A stretch of 64,000 bases of DNA from a virus. Positions 54,324-61,633 of this stretch are shown here, piece by piece. Numbering within the stretch: the first letter of the stretch is position 1; the number at the start of each line of letters is the position of its first letter. Where the stretch lies: positions 62,001 through 126,000 of IMG/VR virus record IMGVR_UViG_3300049740_003016; one strand, given 5' to 3'. The notes under the pieces are model-generated. The model saw only the letters and a program-made list of their open reading frames with translations, ran no database searches and had not been told where the DNA came from. Position numbers and translations under genes: made by a program.

Positions 54324-55064
54324 ATGAAAATAACAAAATCAGAACTTAGAGAAATTATTCAAGAAGTAGCAGACGAACTTGGTTTGTTTGAAGGTTTGAC
54401 CGCTGCCCAAGAAAAACTACCAGAACCATTAAAGAAAGCAATTCTTAAAAAGCAAGGAAAGCAAGAAGAGTCAGATGATTCTGAAGAAGAAGCAGTTGAA
54501 GAAGGTTTGACCGCAGCCCAAGAAAAACTTCCTGAACCATTAAAGAAAGCAATTCTTAAAAAGCAAGGAAAGCAAGAAAAATCTGATGATGATTCTGATG
54601 AAGAAAAAATTGAAGAAGGTAATGCGTTTGGAGCGGCAGTAAAGGCTGCACGTGACAACGGAGATTCTGAATTTGAAGTAGGTGGAAAAAAGTATAAGTT
54701 AAAAGAGAAAAAAGAAATCACAGAGGACACAGAAGAATTTACTGGTGAAGAAGACGAAGACGATGTAGAAGAAGGAAATGCATTCGGTGCAGCTGTAACT
54801 AAAGCAAAAGAAGATGGAGATTCTGAATTTGAAGTAGACGGAAAAACTTACCAAGTTAAAGAATCATCATGTGACCAACACGAAGAAGACGAAGATGACG
54901 TTGAAGAAGGAAACGCATTCGGAGCAGCCGTTACTAAAGCAAAAGAAGACGATGACACCGAGTTTGAAGTAGATGGTAAAACATACAAGGTTCGTGAAAA
55001 TTGGTCTAAGATTACACTTGCAGAAAAACTAAATAGAATGCTTGGAAATCGTAAAGTTTTGTAA
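54324..55064 (+). CDS. Acidic repeat-peptide head protein
   Basis: 246 residues, beginning MKITKSELREIIQEVADEL, the recurring N-terminal motif. Two 25-residue repeats follow (GLTAAQEKLPEPLKKAILKK-type, residues ~24-48 and 61-85), then three 30-residue repeats (GNAFGAAV-x-KA ... EFEVDGKTY-x-VKE, ~99-128, 151-180, 196-225), all joined by Asp/Glu linkers. This looks like an internal head or scaffold-associated protein processed into peptides. The AAGGA site and terminator behind it show it ends the gp21 operon. Confidence 0.65.
   Translation: MKITKSELREIIQEVADELGLFEGLTAAQEKLPEPLKKAILKKQGKQEESDDSEEEAVEEGLTAAQEKLPEPLKKAILKKQGKQEKSDDDSDEEKIEEGNAFGAAVKAARDNGDSEFEVGGKKYKLKEKKEITEDTEEFTGEEDEDDVEEGNAFGAAVTKAKEDGDSEFEVDGKTYQVKESSCDQHEEDEDDVEEGNAFGAAVTKAKEDDDTEFEVDGKTYKVRENWSKITLAEKLNRMLGNRKVL
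54393..54578 (+). repeat. Two copies of a 75 bp coding repeat (type A)
   Basis: Copies at 54393-54467 and 54504-54578, encoding nearly identical 25-residue peptides (GLTAAQEKLPEPLKKAILKK plus GKQE-type ends). DNA differences are mostly synonymous. Confidence 0.9.
54618..54998 (+). repeat. Three copies of a 90 bp coding repeat (type B)
   Basis: Copies at 54618-54707, 54774-54863 and 54909-54998, each encoding GNAFGAAV ... EFEVxGKxYxVKE/LKE/VRE. Copies 2 and 3 are the most alike. Confidence 0.9.
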
Positions 55065-55093
55065 AATACTACACCAAAAACACTTAAAAAACT

Positions 55094-55123
55094 AAAAAAG
55101 GGAAGAAAATCTTCCCTTTTTTT
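55094..55123 (+). terminator. Rho-independent terminator upstream of scaffold gene
   Basis: Stem AAAAAAGGGAAGA (55094-55106) / 55110-55122, AAA loop, followed by T residues. Confidence 0.9.
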
Positions 55124-55164
55124 ATATATTTTTGTATATTTTTAAATATTTGTTTACATAAGTA

Positions 55165-55173
55165 TATATTTAT
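55165..55173 (+). promoter_or_regulatory. TATATTTAT late-promoter-like element for gp22-gp23
   Basis: TATATTTAT after a terminator, ~106 nt before the scaffold ATG. This is the longest leader in the window and the natural promoter of the scaffold and major capsid genes. Confidence 0.55.
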
Positions 55174-55182
55174 CTTTCAAAA

Positions 55183-55255
55183 TGTTTTCACTTTATTGAA
55201 AACCACAATTAAAGGTTTTAATTATTTGAAGTCCTATTAAAATGACTTTACCAAA
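55183..55255 (+). promoter_or_regulatory. Structured 5' leader of the scaffold-capsid operon
   Basis: Small inverted repeats are visible: GTTTTC/GAAAAC, AATTAAA/TTTAATT and AAGTC/GACTT. They lie between the promoter element and the AAGGAT ribosome-binding site. All are AT-rich, so stability is uncertain. This is the only part of the 215 nt gap not explained by terminator, promoter or ribosome-binding site. Confidence 0.3.
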
Positions 55256-55279
55256 CTAATCTATAAAGGATAATTAACC

Positions 55280-56617
55280 ATGAGTAAATTACTTAAAGAA
55301 GCTATTGCTGATGCGAAAGCAGTTCGTGAGACAGCCCTTGCCAACGCAAGACTTGCTCTTGAAGAAGCATTCGCACCACGTTTGCAAAGTATGCTTACCA
55401 AGAAACTCAGAGAAGAAGAATTAGAAGGCGAAGAATCAGAAGTTGAAGTTTCTGATGAAGTTGAAGAAGGTTCTTACTCCGAAGAGGACGAGGAAGTTGC
55501 AGTTGAAGACGATGAAGTAGAAGAAGGTTCATATGCAGAAGATGACGAAGAGGCACCAGTTGAAGAACCGGCTGCTGAAGAGGCACCTGTTGAAGAACCA
55601 GCTGCTGAAGAAGAACCAGCTGCCGAAGAAGCACCTGCGGACGAAGAAGAAGAAGTCGCTGAAGACGATCTTGAAGCAGAACTATCTGCTGATGAAGACG
55701 AAGAGTCAGTTGAAGAAGACGCATTCGATTTAGATTCCATCATCAAGGAACTTGAAGATGAAATGGCAATCGAAGACGAAAACGAAGAAGAATTAGAAGA
55801 GCAATCCGACTCATCTGAATTAGGTACAGGTGGTGAAGAACACGTCAACGTTGCTGATAGTGACGATGAAGATCTTCCCGATGACACCGAAGTTCAATCT
55901 GCACCAGTAGGTGAAGAAGACGATGAAATGCCAAAAGTTGCTGACATCGATGAAGATATTGATATCGAAATCGTTGACGAAGAAGCACCTGCAGGTGACG
56001 AATCTGATGAACCAACTGCAACAGAGTCCGATGAAGAACTTGCTTTTCCAACTAACGAAGCAGAAGGATGCAACCAAGGTGGTGACATCGGAGAAGACGA
56101 TGAAGAAATCAACTTGGAAGAAATTCTCAAAGAACTTGAGGACGAGTCTGCTGAATTGGAATCTGACGAAGAGGAATCTTCAGAAGAAATCGCAGAATTT
56201 AAATCTGCAAACGAAAAGCTTCAAAAAGAAAATGATGAATACCGCAAAGTTTACAAATTTTTGCGAGGTAAGTTAAATGAAGTAAATCTTCTTAATGCTA
56301 AATTGCTTTATACAAATAAGTTGTTTAAGGCACACGTATTAAATGAAGATCAAAAGTTAAAAGTCGTAGAAAGTTTTGACCTTACGAAGAATGTTCGTGA
56401 AGCAAAACTCGTTTATGCAACACTTGGTGAGAGTTTTCGAACTCAAGCAACACCTCCTGTAAAATCTGCTCCTAAAAAAGCAAAAATTCAAAAGAATCCT
56501 CTTACAGAAGGAATTGCTTCAAAACCAATTAAATCAACAAAACCTTCCAAGAAGATTTTATCTGAAGGCAATGATCTTGCTGACAGATTTAAGAAACTTG
56601 CAGGTATACAATCATAA
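55280..56617 (+). CDS. 22: Prohead scaffold protein (gp22)
   Basis: 445 residues (T4: 269). The helical N-terminus (SKLLKEAIADAKAVRETALANA) and C-terminal LNEVNLLNAKLLYTNKLF ... LTKNVREAKLVYATLGESF match gp22 scaffolds of T4-like phages. Between them lies a very acidic, degenerate AEEAPVEEPAAEE-type repeat (~70-270), making this version much longer than T4's. The scaffold is degraded by gp21 during maturation. AAGGA is the ribosome-binding site. The major capsid gene follows after 31 nt. Confidence 0.9.
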   Translation: MSKLLKEAIADAKAVRETALANARLALEEAFAPRLQSMLTKKLREEELEGEESEVEVSDEVEEGSYSEEDEEVAVEDDEVEEGSYAEDDEEAPVEEPAAEEAPVEEPAAEEEPAAEEAPADEEEEVAEDDLEAELSADEDEESVEEDAFDLDSIIKELEDEMAIEDENEEELEEQSDSSELGTGGEEHVNVADSDDEDLPDDTEVQSAPVGEEDDEMPKVADIDEDIDIEIVDEEAPAGDESDEPTATESDEELAFPTNEAEGCNQGGDIGEDDEEINLEEILKELEDESAELESDEEESSEEIAEFKSANEKLQKENDEYRKVYKFLRGKLNEVNLLNAKLLYTNKLFKAHVLNEDQKLKVVESFDLTKNVREAKLVYATLGESFRTQATPPVKSAPKKAKIQKNPLTEGIASKPIKSTKPSKKILSEGNDLADRFKKLAGIQS

Positions 56618-56648
56618 TTAATCATAAAATTCAAAAGGAAATAATATA

Positions 56649-58091
56649 ATGAGCGAAATAGGCAAATTATTACAAGAAAGTCAAAATCCTCAAGAACGTC
56701 TTATGGCTGAAACCCGTGGTTTGGTATCAAAATGGGAAAAGACAGGACTTCTCGAAGGAATTTCGACTGACACAGAAAAGAGTGGTATGTCCATTCTTTT
56801 AGAAAACCAAGCAAAGCAGTTGATCGACGAAGCATCACGCACCGGTACAGGTGGAGGTAACGAAGAATGGAGTGGAGTAGCACTTCCTCTCGTTCGACGT
56901 GTGTTCGCAGAAATCGCATCAAAGGAATTCGTTTCCGTCCAACCAATGAATCTTCCATCAGGATTGATTTTCTACTTAGACTTTAAGTATGGAACAGACC
57001 AATCACTTCAAGGTAAAGGTGGAAGTCTTTTCGGTGGATCAGCAGACGCAAAACTCGGTTCAACCGACAAAGCAGAAGGTGGTCTATACGGTGCAGGACG
57101 CCATGGTTACTCAATCAATGACAAGCAAGTTACTGTTGAAGTTGGAGACGCACTTCCATCTGATGCAGACTTAGAAAGCATTCGTGCATTCCAAGTTGAC
57201 GGTAATGCACTTGTTCTTGATGCAGATAACAAAATGACACAAGCAGGTACACTTCAGTATCACGCACAAACAACTGCGGACAATCGTGGTGACTTTGAAG
57301 ATAATCTTGGAAAGTCAGCAGAAGTTGCAGGTGCTGATCCAGAAGTTCCTTCTGATTCTGGTCTTCAAAAGGACATCGGAATTCCTGAAGTAAACTTGGA
57401 ACTCAAAAGTGAACCAATCGTTGCAAAGACACGCAAGTTGAAAGCAGTTTGGACACCAGAGTTGGCACAAGACTTAAACGCATACCATAGTATTGACGCA
57501 GAAGCAGAATTGACTTCTCTTCTTTCCGAGTACGTTTCAATGGAAATTGATTTGGAAATTCTTGATATGCTTATCGTTAACGCACACACAGACGGTGGTA
57601 CATTCAATGCGGCTGCTGATCTCCAAGGTGGTGAGACTCAAGGAACATTGTTCCAAAAACTCGGCACAAAGATTCAAAAGGTGAGTAACACAATTCATCA
57701 ATTGACTCTTCGTGGTGGTGCAAACTTCTTGGTTTGTTCCCCACAAGTTGCTACAGTTCTTGAAAGTATCCCAGGATATGCAGCTGACACAGACGGAAAT
57801 CAGTCTCAGTTCGCAATGGGTGTTACCAAGGTTGGTGCATTAAACAATCGTTTCCAAGTCTACAAGAACCCATACATGACAAGTGGTGACGTTCTTATCG
57901 GATTCCGTGGAACAAACTTCCTCGAAACAGGTGCAGTTTATGCTCCGTACATTCCGTTGATCCAAACTCCTTTGGTATACGATCCGGTCAACTTTACTCC
58001 ACGTCGTGGTGTAATGACTCGTTATGCTAAGAAGATGGTTCGTCCTGAATTCTACGGAAAAATCTCTGTTACCGGTACAGCAGATCTTTAA
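56649..58091 (+). CDS. 23: Major capsid protein (gp23)
   Basis: 480 residues (T4 precursor: 521). HK97-fold gp23 pattern: N-terminal propeptide-like helix, then VALPLVRRVFAEIASKEFVSVQPMNLPSGLIFYLDFKYG and the C-terminal PLVYDPVNFTPRRGVMTRYAKKMVRPEFYG. It forms the hexameric head lattice and is trimmed by gp21. AAGGA precedes the ATG, and a strong terminator follows, as expected for the most expressed late gene. Confidence 0.97.
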   Translation: MSEIGKLLQESQNPQERLMAETRGLVSKWEKTGLLEGISTDTEKSGMSILLENQAKQLIDEASRTGTGGGNEEWSGVALPLVRRVFAEIASKEFVSVQPMNLPSGLIFYLDFKYGTDQSLQGKGGSLFGGSADAKLGSTDKAEGGLYGAGRHGYSINDKQVTVEVGDALPSDADLESIRAFQVDGNALVLDADNKMTQAGTLQYHAQTTADNRGDFEDNLGKSAEVAGADPEVPSDSGLQKDIGIPEVNLELKSEPIVAKTRKLKAVWTPELAQDLNAYHSIDAEAELTSLLSEYVSMEIDLEILDMLIVNAHTDGGTFNAAADLQGGETQGTLFQKLGTKIQKVSNTIHQLTLRGGANFLVCSPQVATVLESIPGYAADTDGNQSQFAMGVTKVGALNNRFQVYKNPYMTSGDVLIGFRGTNFLETGAVYAPYIPLIQTPLVYDPVNFTPRRGVMTRYAKKMVRPEFYGKISVTGTADL

Positions 58092-58116
58092 TTCTGCAAA
58101 GGATAACACAAAATTT

Positions 58117-58146
58117 AAGAGGGGTTCTTTTGAACCCCTCTTTTAT
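58117..58146 (+). terminator. Rho-independent terminator after major capsid gene
   Basis: Perfect 11 bp stem AAGAGGGGTTC (58117-58127) / 58132-58142, TTTT loop, T-rich tail. Confidence 0.93.
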
Positions 58147-58171
58147 TTTATAACGATTACTATAAGTGATG

Positions 58172-58180
58172 TATATTTAT
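58172..58180 (+). promoter_or_regulatory. TATATTTAT late-promoter-like element for neck genes
   Basis: TATATTTATA between the capsid terminator and the ATG at 58185; only 4 nt separate element and start codon. As the sole candidate promoter for the following late operon it is one of the best examples. Confidence 0.6.
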
Positions 58181-58184
58181 AGAC

Positions 58185-59525
58185 ATGGATGAAACAGAGA
58201 ATACTGAATTAGAGAGAATACGGTGGGACGGAGTGGCAACATCACCAGTCGGAAAAACACCATTTGGTTTTTTTGACTCGGATGCTGAGTTTGTTTCGTT
58301 CGCACCAAGAGCAGCCGACTGGGCAGCTAAAAGACTCGGTTATCCAATTGTTGATGTTGAAATGATTGATGTACAATTTTATACCTGTTTTGAAGAAGCA
58401 GTAACTGAATATAGTGCTCAGATAAATCAATTCTCAATCAAACAAAATTTATATAGTTTAAAAGGAACATCAACAAGTGTTAATTTAACTACTTCTGTTT
58501 TACAAACACAACCTTTGCCATTTTATTTAAAACTTTCAGAGGCATATGGAGCAGAAGTTGGTGTTGGTGGAAACGTAGATTGGAGAAAACAAAGTTTAGA
58601 TGTTAAAAAAGGAGTACAAACATACGACTTACAAGGTTTGTTTGATCAATATTACACTTGTCCTAAAACCGGTGAAAAGAAACTTGAGCAAATTGAAGTA
58701 AAAAGAGTATTTCATTTTCCACCACCTGCACTTAATAAAATATATGATCCTATGTCCAACTCGGGTATGAGTCATTCTAATTTATTAGGTGAATTTAATT
58801 GGGCAGGTATGTCACCTGTTGGTACACAATTTCTATTAAGACCTGTAAATGAAGACTTAATGCGATTACAGGCAATAGAATTCAATGAGCAAATAAGAAG
58901 AAGTGCGTATGGTTTTGAGTTAGTAAATAACAAACTAACTATATTTCCGGTTCCTGAAAAAGATTTTACACTTTGGTTTGATTACATATACAAACGTGAA
59001 AGAGATATAGCAGCCGTACAAGGTTATGTAGATGCAGATGATTTCAACACAATTCCAAAAACACAAACACAGGTGACCGAAGAAACAACACAACAGGTAG
59101 TTGCGGATCAAGTGCAAACAGGACTTCCATCTGACCAAAGTGAACATTGCGATACACGTAATATAGCATCATCACCGGATTCGGTAACAGATTTTAGTAA
59201 TGTTCCTTATCAATTTCATAGTTTTTCTACAATTAACGATGTGGGTAAACGATGGATTATGAAATACTATTTATCAACTTGTAAAGAATTATTAGGTTCA
59301 ATTCGTGCAAAATATCAAAGCATACCAATACCTGGTGGAGAAACTTCGTTAGATGGTGATGCTTTGAGAGCAGAGGCACAAACCGAGAAAGAACAATTAA
59401 TCACAGAACTTAGAGAAGATTTAGATGTAACAAGTCGTAGTACAACAAGTGAGCAACTTAATCAGGTATCTGATAACCTACAAGAAAACCTAAAGAAAGT
59501 ACCTAACTATTTATATATTGGATGA
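58185..59525 (+). CDS. 13: Neck protein (gp13-like)
   Basis: 446 residues (T4 gp13: 309). The N-terminal part AADWAAKRLGYPIVDVEMID ... CFEEAVTEYSAQINQF follows the pattern of gp13-type head-completion proteins, and ELVNNKLTIFPVP lies in the beta-rich second half. gp13 dimers with gp14 close the head and bind the tail. The call is helped by the gp14- and gp15-like genes that follow. The start has no Shine-Dalgarno site. Confidence 0.68.
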   Translation: MDETENTELERIRWDGVATSPVGKTPFGFFDSDAEFVSFAPRAADWAAKRLGYPIVDVEMIDVQFYTCFEEAVTEYSAQINQFSIKQNLYSLKGTSTSVNLTTSVLQTQPLPFYLKLSEAYGAEVGVGGNVDWRKQSLDVKKGVQTYDLQGLFDQYYTCPKTGEKKLEQIEVKRVFHFPPPALNKIYDPMSNSGMSHSNLLGEFNWAGMSPVGTQFLLRPVNEDLMRLQAIEFNEQIRRSAYGFELVNNKLTIFPVPEKDFTLWFDYIYKRERDIAAVQGYVDADDFNTIPKTQTQVTEETTQQVVADQVQTGLPSDQSEHCDTRNIASSPDSVTDFSNVPYQFHSFSTINDVGKRWIMKYYLSTCKELLGSIRAKYQSIPIPGGETSLDGDALRAEAQTEKEQLITELREDLDVTSRSTTSEQLNQVSDNLQENLKKVPNYLYIG

Positions 59526-59993
59526 TTGGCAATGTCGTATGGTAGATATTTTACAAGAAGAGACGTAAGATTAATGAATAGTCTTAATGGTGAATTGCTA
59601 AATGATATAATTGAGCAATATGTTATTGTATATAAAATTAATCCAAACGAGACTGAAGCAAATTTATATGGTGAAAGTCTTGATAAAATATATTACGAGG
59701 GTGTAAAAATAAATTGCTTGGTAGAAAGTGACCCACGAAGCACGAACTATGAAGGATTTGGTCCTGATGTTAAAAAAGGAACACTGTTTAGATTTCATCA
59801 GAAATTGTGTGAAATAAAAAATATATACCCAGAAGTCTCGGATATTATTGAATGGGAGAACGCACATTTTGAAATCAGTAATGTGGTAGAAAATCAATTC
59901 TTGGGTGGCCAACCTGAAAAGAATTATAGTTTAGTGTGCAATGCACATATGAGCAGAAAAAGTAGACTTAACATAACCAACCGAGAAGTGTAA
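59526..59993 (+). CDS. 14: Neck protein (gp14-like)
   Basis: 155 residues (T4: 256). The N-terminus YFTRRDVRLMNSLNGELL and the KGTLFRFHQKLCEI ... FEISNVVENQFLGGQPEKNY section parallel the gp14 neck fold, where a short beta-domain binds gp13 and gp15. It starts directly after the gp13-like stop and overlaps the next start by 1 nt. Confidence 0.65.
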   Translation: MAMSYGRYFTRRDVRLMNSLNGELLNDIIEQYVIVYKINPNETEANLYGESLDKIYYEGVKINCLVESDPRSTNYEGFGPDVKKGTLFRFHQKLCEIKNIYPEVSDIIEWENAHFEISNVVENQFLGGQPEKNYSLVCNAHMSRKSRLNITNREV

Positions 59994-61219
59994 TGGACTA
60001 TGGTAATGTAAACAATCCTTTTATTACATTAAGAAAATTATCAGGTGATGATTCCGATACATTTACGGCTAAATTAAATACAAGTCCACCAACACTTGCA
60101 AATGATAAATATATGTCAAATAAAAAGGTTTCAAAAGATTCCTTATATTCTGATAATCGTTCTGATAAAATGAGAATGGACGATGATGGAATATCATTTG
60201 AAAATTACTCAATTACATTAATGGATATTGACAATATTTTATACGAATATTTCACTAAAGTAATAAACCCACAGGTTGATGATTCAGGTGGAACTATTGC
60301 ATCGGTACCTGTTAGACACGCATCACCTGAAAGATGGAGTGCAATTTTGAATGATGGTGTTTATCGTGATAATAAGGGTCAGATTCAAAAACCAATGATA
60401 GTATTTACACGAACAAGTGTATCTAAGGATGATTCATTTGTTTATTTTAATCGTTATTTGTCCGTTCCTTTTATTAAAAAATTTGATAAAAAAAATATGT
60501 ACGATAAGTTTAGTTCTTTGACAAATTCAAATCGTCAATATGAAGTGCATAATATAACTTTTCCTGATCATGTAATATTGAATTATGATTTCACAATGAC
60601 AACCGAGTATGTACAACAAATGAATGCTCTTGTTGAACGTATAAATTGGGTAAGTAATGATTATTGGGGTGATCCTTCAAGATTTAAATTTAGAGCATCG
60701 GTTGATTCTTTTTCAAACAGCGTGGAAGTACCTACCGATGATGACCGAGTGGTAAATACAACATTTTCTTTAACTGTTAATGCTTATTTATTACCGGAAG
60801 TTTTTGATAATACAAAAACAACTAAACGAAACTTAACAAACAGAAAAGTCATATTTGGAACGGAAGTAATTTCTGATAAGGCAGTAACAGGATTGGAAAA
60901 CGCAGGTCAACGAGAAAAATTTGTTTTAAATAGAACCAACCGTGAATTATATATTGAAGGTGATGTTGGAGACGAAACTGAGATAAGAATATGGAACGAC
61001 GAAGAATACTATAATATATTCATTGACCAAAATAAATTTGAGATAGCAATTGATGTAGATGACGATGCTAATGACTTTTTAATATGGAACAGAGATTCGG
61101 AGTTTGAATCAAACTTATTTAAAGACGATCACCTACAAATTCAAGTAGGTAATAAAAAAATAGAAATATCTACACACGAACATACTGTTGAAATAATTAA
61201 AATAAAATATATAACTTGA
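59993..61219 (+). CDS. 15: Tail completion / sheath stabiliser protein (gp15-like)
   Basis: 408 residues (T4: 272). The segments VPVRHASPERW (compare T4 VPITYASKEHF), VHNITFPDHVILNYDFTMTTEYVQQMNALVERI and VNTTFSLTVNAYLLPE follow gp15 in order. gp15 caps the contractile tail and joins it to the neck. The C-terminal ~120 residues are an additional beta-rich, acidic extension not present in T4. Confidence 0.75.
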   Translation: MDYGNVNNPFITLRKLSGDDSDTFTAKLNTSPPTLANDKYMSNKKVSKDSLYSDNRSDKMRMDDDGISFENYSITLMDIDNILYEYFTKVINPQVDDSGGTIASVPVRHASPERWSAILNDGVYRDNKGQIQKPMIVFTRTSVSKDDSFVYFNRYLSVPFIKKFDKKNMYDKFSSLTNSNRQYEVHNITFPDHVILNYDFTMTTEYVQQMNALVERINWVSNDYWGDPSRFKFRASVDSFSNSVEVPTDDDRVVNTTFSLTVNAYLLPEVFDNTKTTKRNLTNRKVIFGTEVISDKAVTGLENAGQREKFVLNRTNRELYIEGDVGDETEIRIWNDEEYYNIFIDQNKFEIAIDVDDDANDFLIWNRDSEFESNLFKDDHLQIQVGNKKIEISTHEHTVEIIKIKYIT

Positions 61220-61244
61220 TTTTTTGATTATATTATTGTATTAT
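61216..61244 (+). promoter_or_regulatory. Sigma70-like promoter for small coiled-coil gene
   Basis: TTGATT (61216-61221), 17 bp spacer, TATTAT (61239-61244). The ATG at 61252 begins 8 nt after the -10, at about +2. Confidence 0.55.
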
Positions 61245-61251
61245 TTTAGCA

Positions 61252-61539
61252 ATGAAAAAAAACCAAGTAAAATTAACTAGTGACGAACTAGCTGAGATTT
61301 TGGCGTTAAATAATGAGTATCAGGATATTCTAATAGGACTCGGTCAGGTTAGCATCCGTAGAGACTCTCTTAAAAAAGAAGAAGAATCTATATCAAAAAT
61401 GGAAAAAGAATGCTACTCTTCATATGAAGAAACTCAGAAAAAAGAAACTAATTTTAAAGAAAGAATTGCAAGAAAATATGGACAAGGTGAAATAGACCTT
61501 GAAACTGGTGTTTACACTAAATCAGAAAATAATTCATAA
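61252..61539 (+). CDS. Small coiled-coil protein between gp15 and gp18
   Basis: 95 residues, almost entirely a charged coiled coil (LALNNEYQDILIGLGQVSI then KKEEESISKMEKE). No family is recognised. A sigma70-like promoter abuts its ATG with no Shine-Dalgarno site, whereas its neighbours are late structural genes. An early-expressed small regulator or a tail-assembly factor are both possible. Confidence 0.55.
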   Translation: MKKNQVKLTSDELAEILALNNEYQDILIGLGQVSIRRDSLKKEEESISKMEKECYSSYEETQKKETNFKERIARKYGQGEIDLETGVYTKSENNS

Positions 61540-61564
61540 ATATAGGATTTTGAAATTTTCAAAA

Positions 61565-61573
61565 CATATTTAT
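61565..61573 (+). promoter_or_regulatory. CATATTTAT variant of late-promoter-like element before tail sheath
   Basis: CATATTTAT about 60 nt before the sheath ATG; one base differs from TATATTTAT. A 7 bp inverted repeat TTTTGAA/TTCAAAA precedes it at 61548-61564 but has no T tract, so it is not a convincing terminator. Confidence 0.35.
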
Positions 61574-61633
61574 CATTAAAAGTAAAACATTTCCAAATTT
61601 TCAACCCATAACCCATAAAGGAGACTATATAAG

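Noticed and set aside
55474-55887. Ser-rich reverse frame and other frames inside the scaffold gene
   Set aside because: They arise from the GAA/GAT-rich acidic repeat of gp22 read on the other strand or shifted.
61548-61564. Inverted repeat before the tail sheath gene as a terminator
   Set aside because: The stem is AT-rich and is not followed by a T tract.
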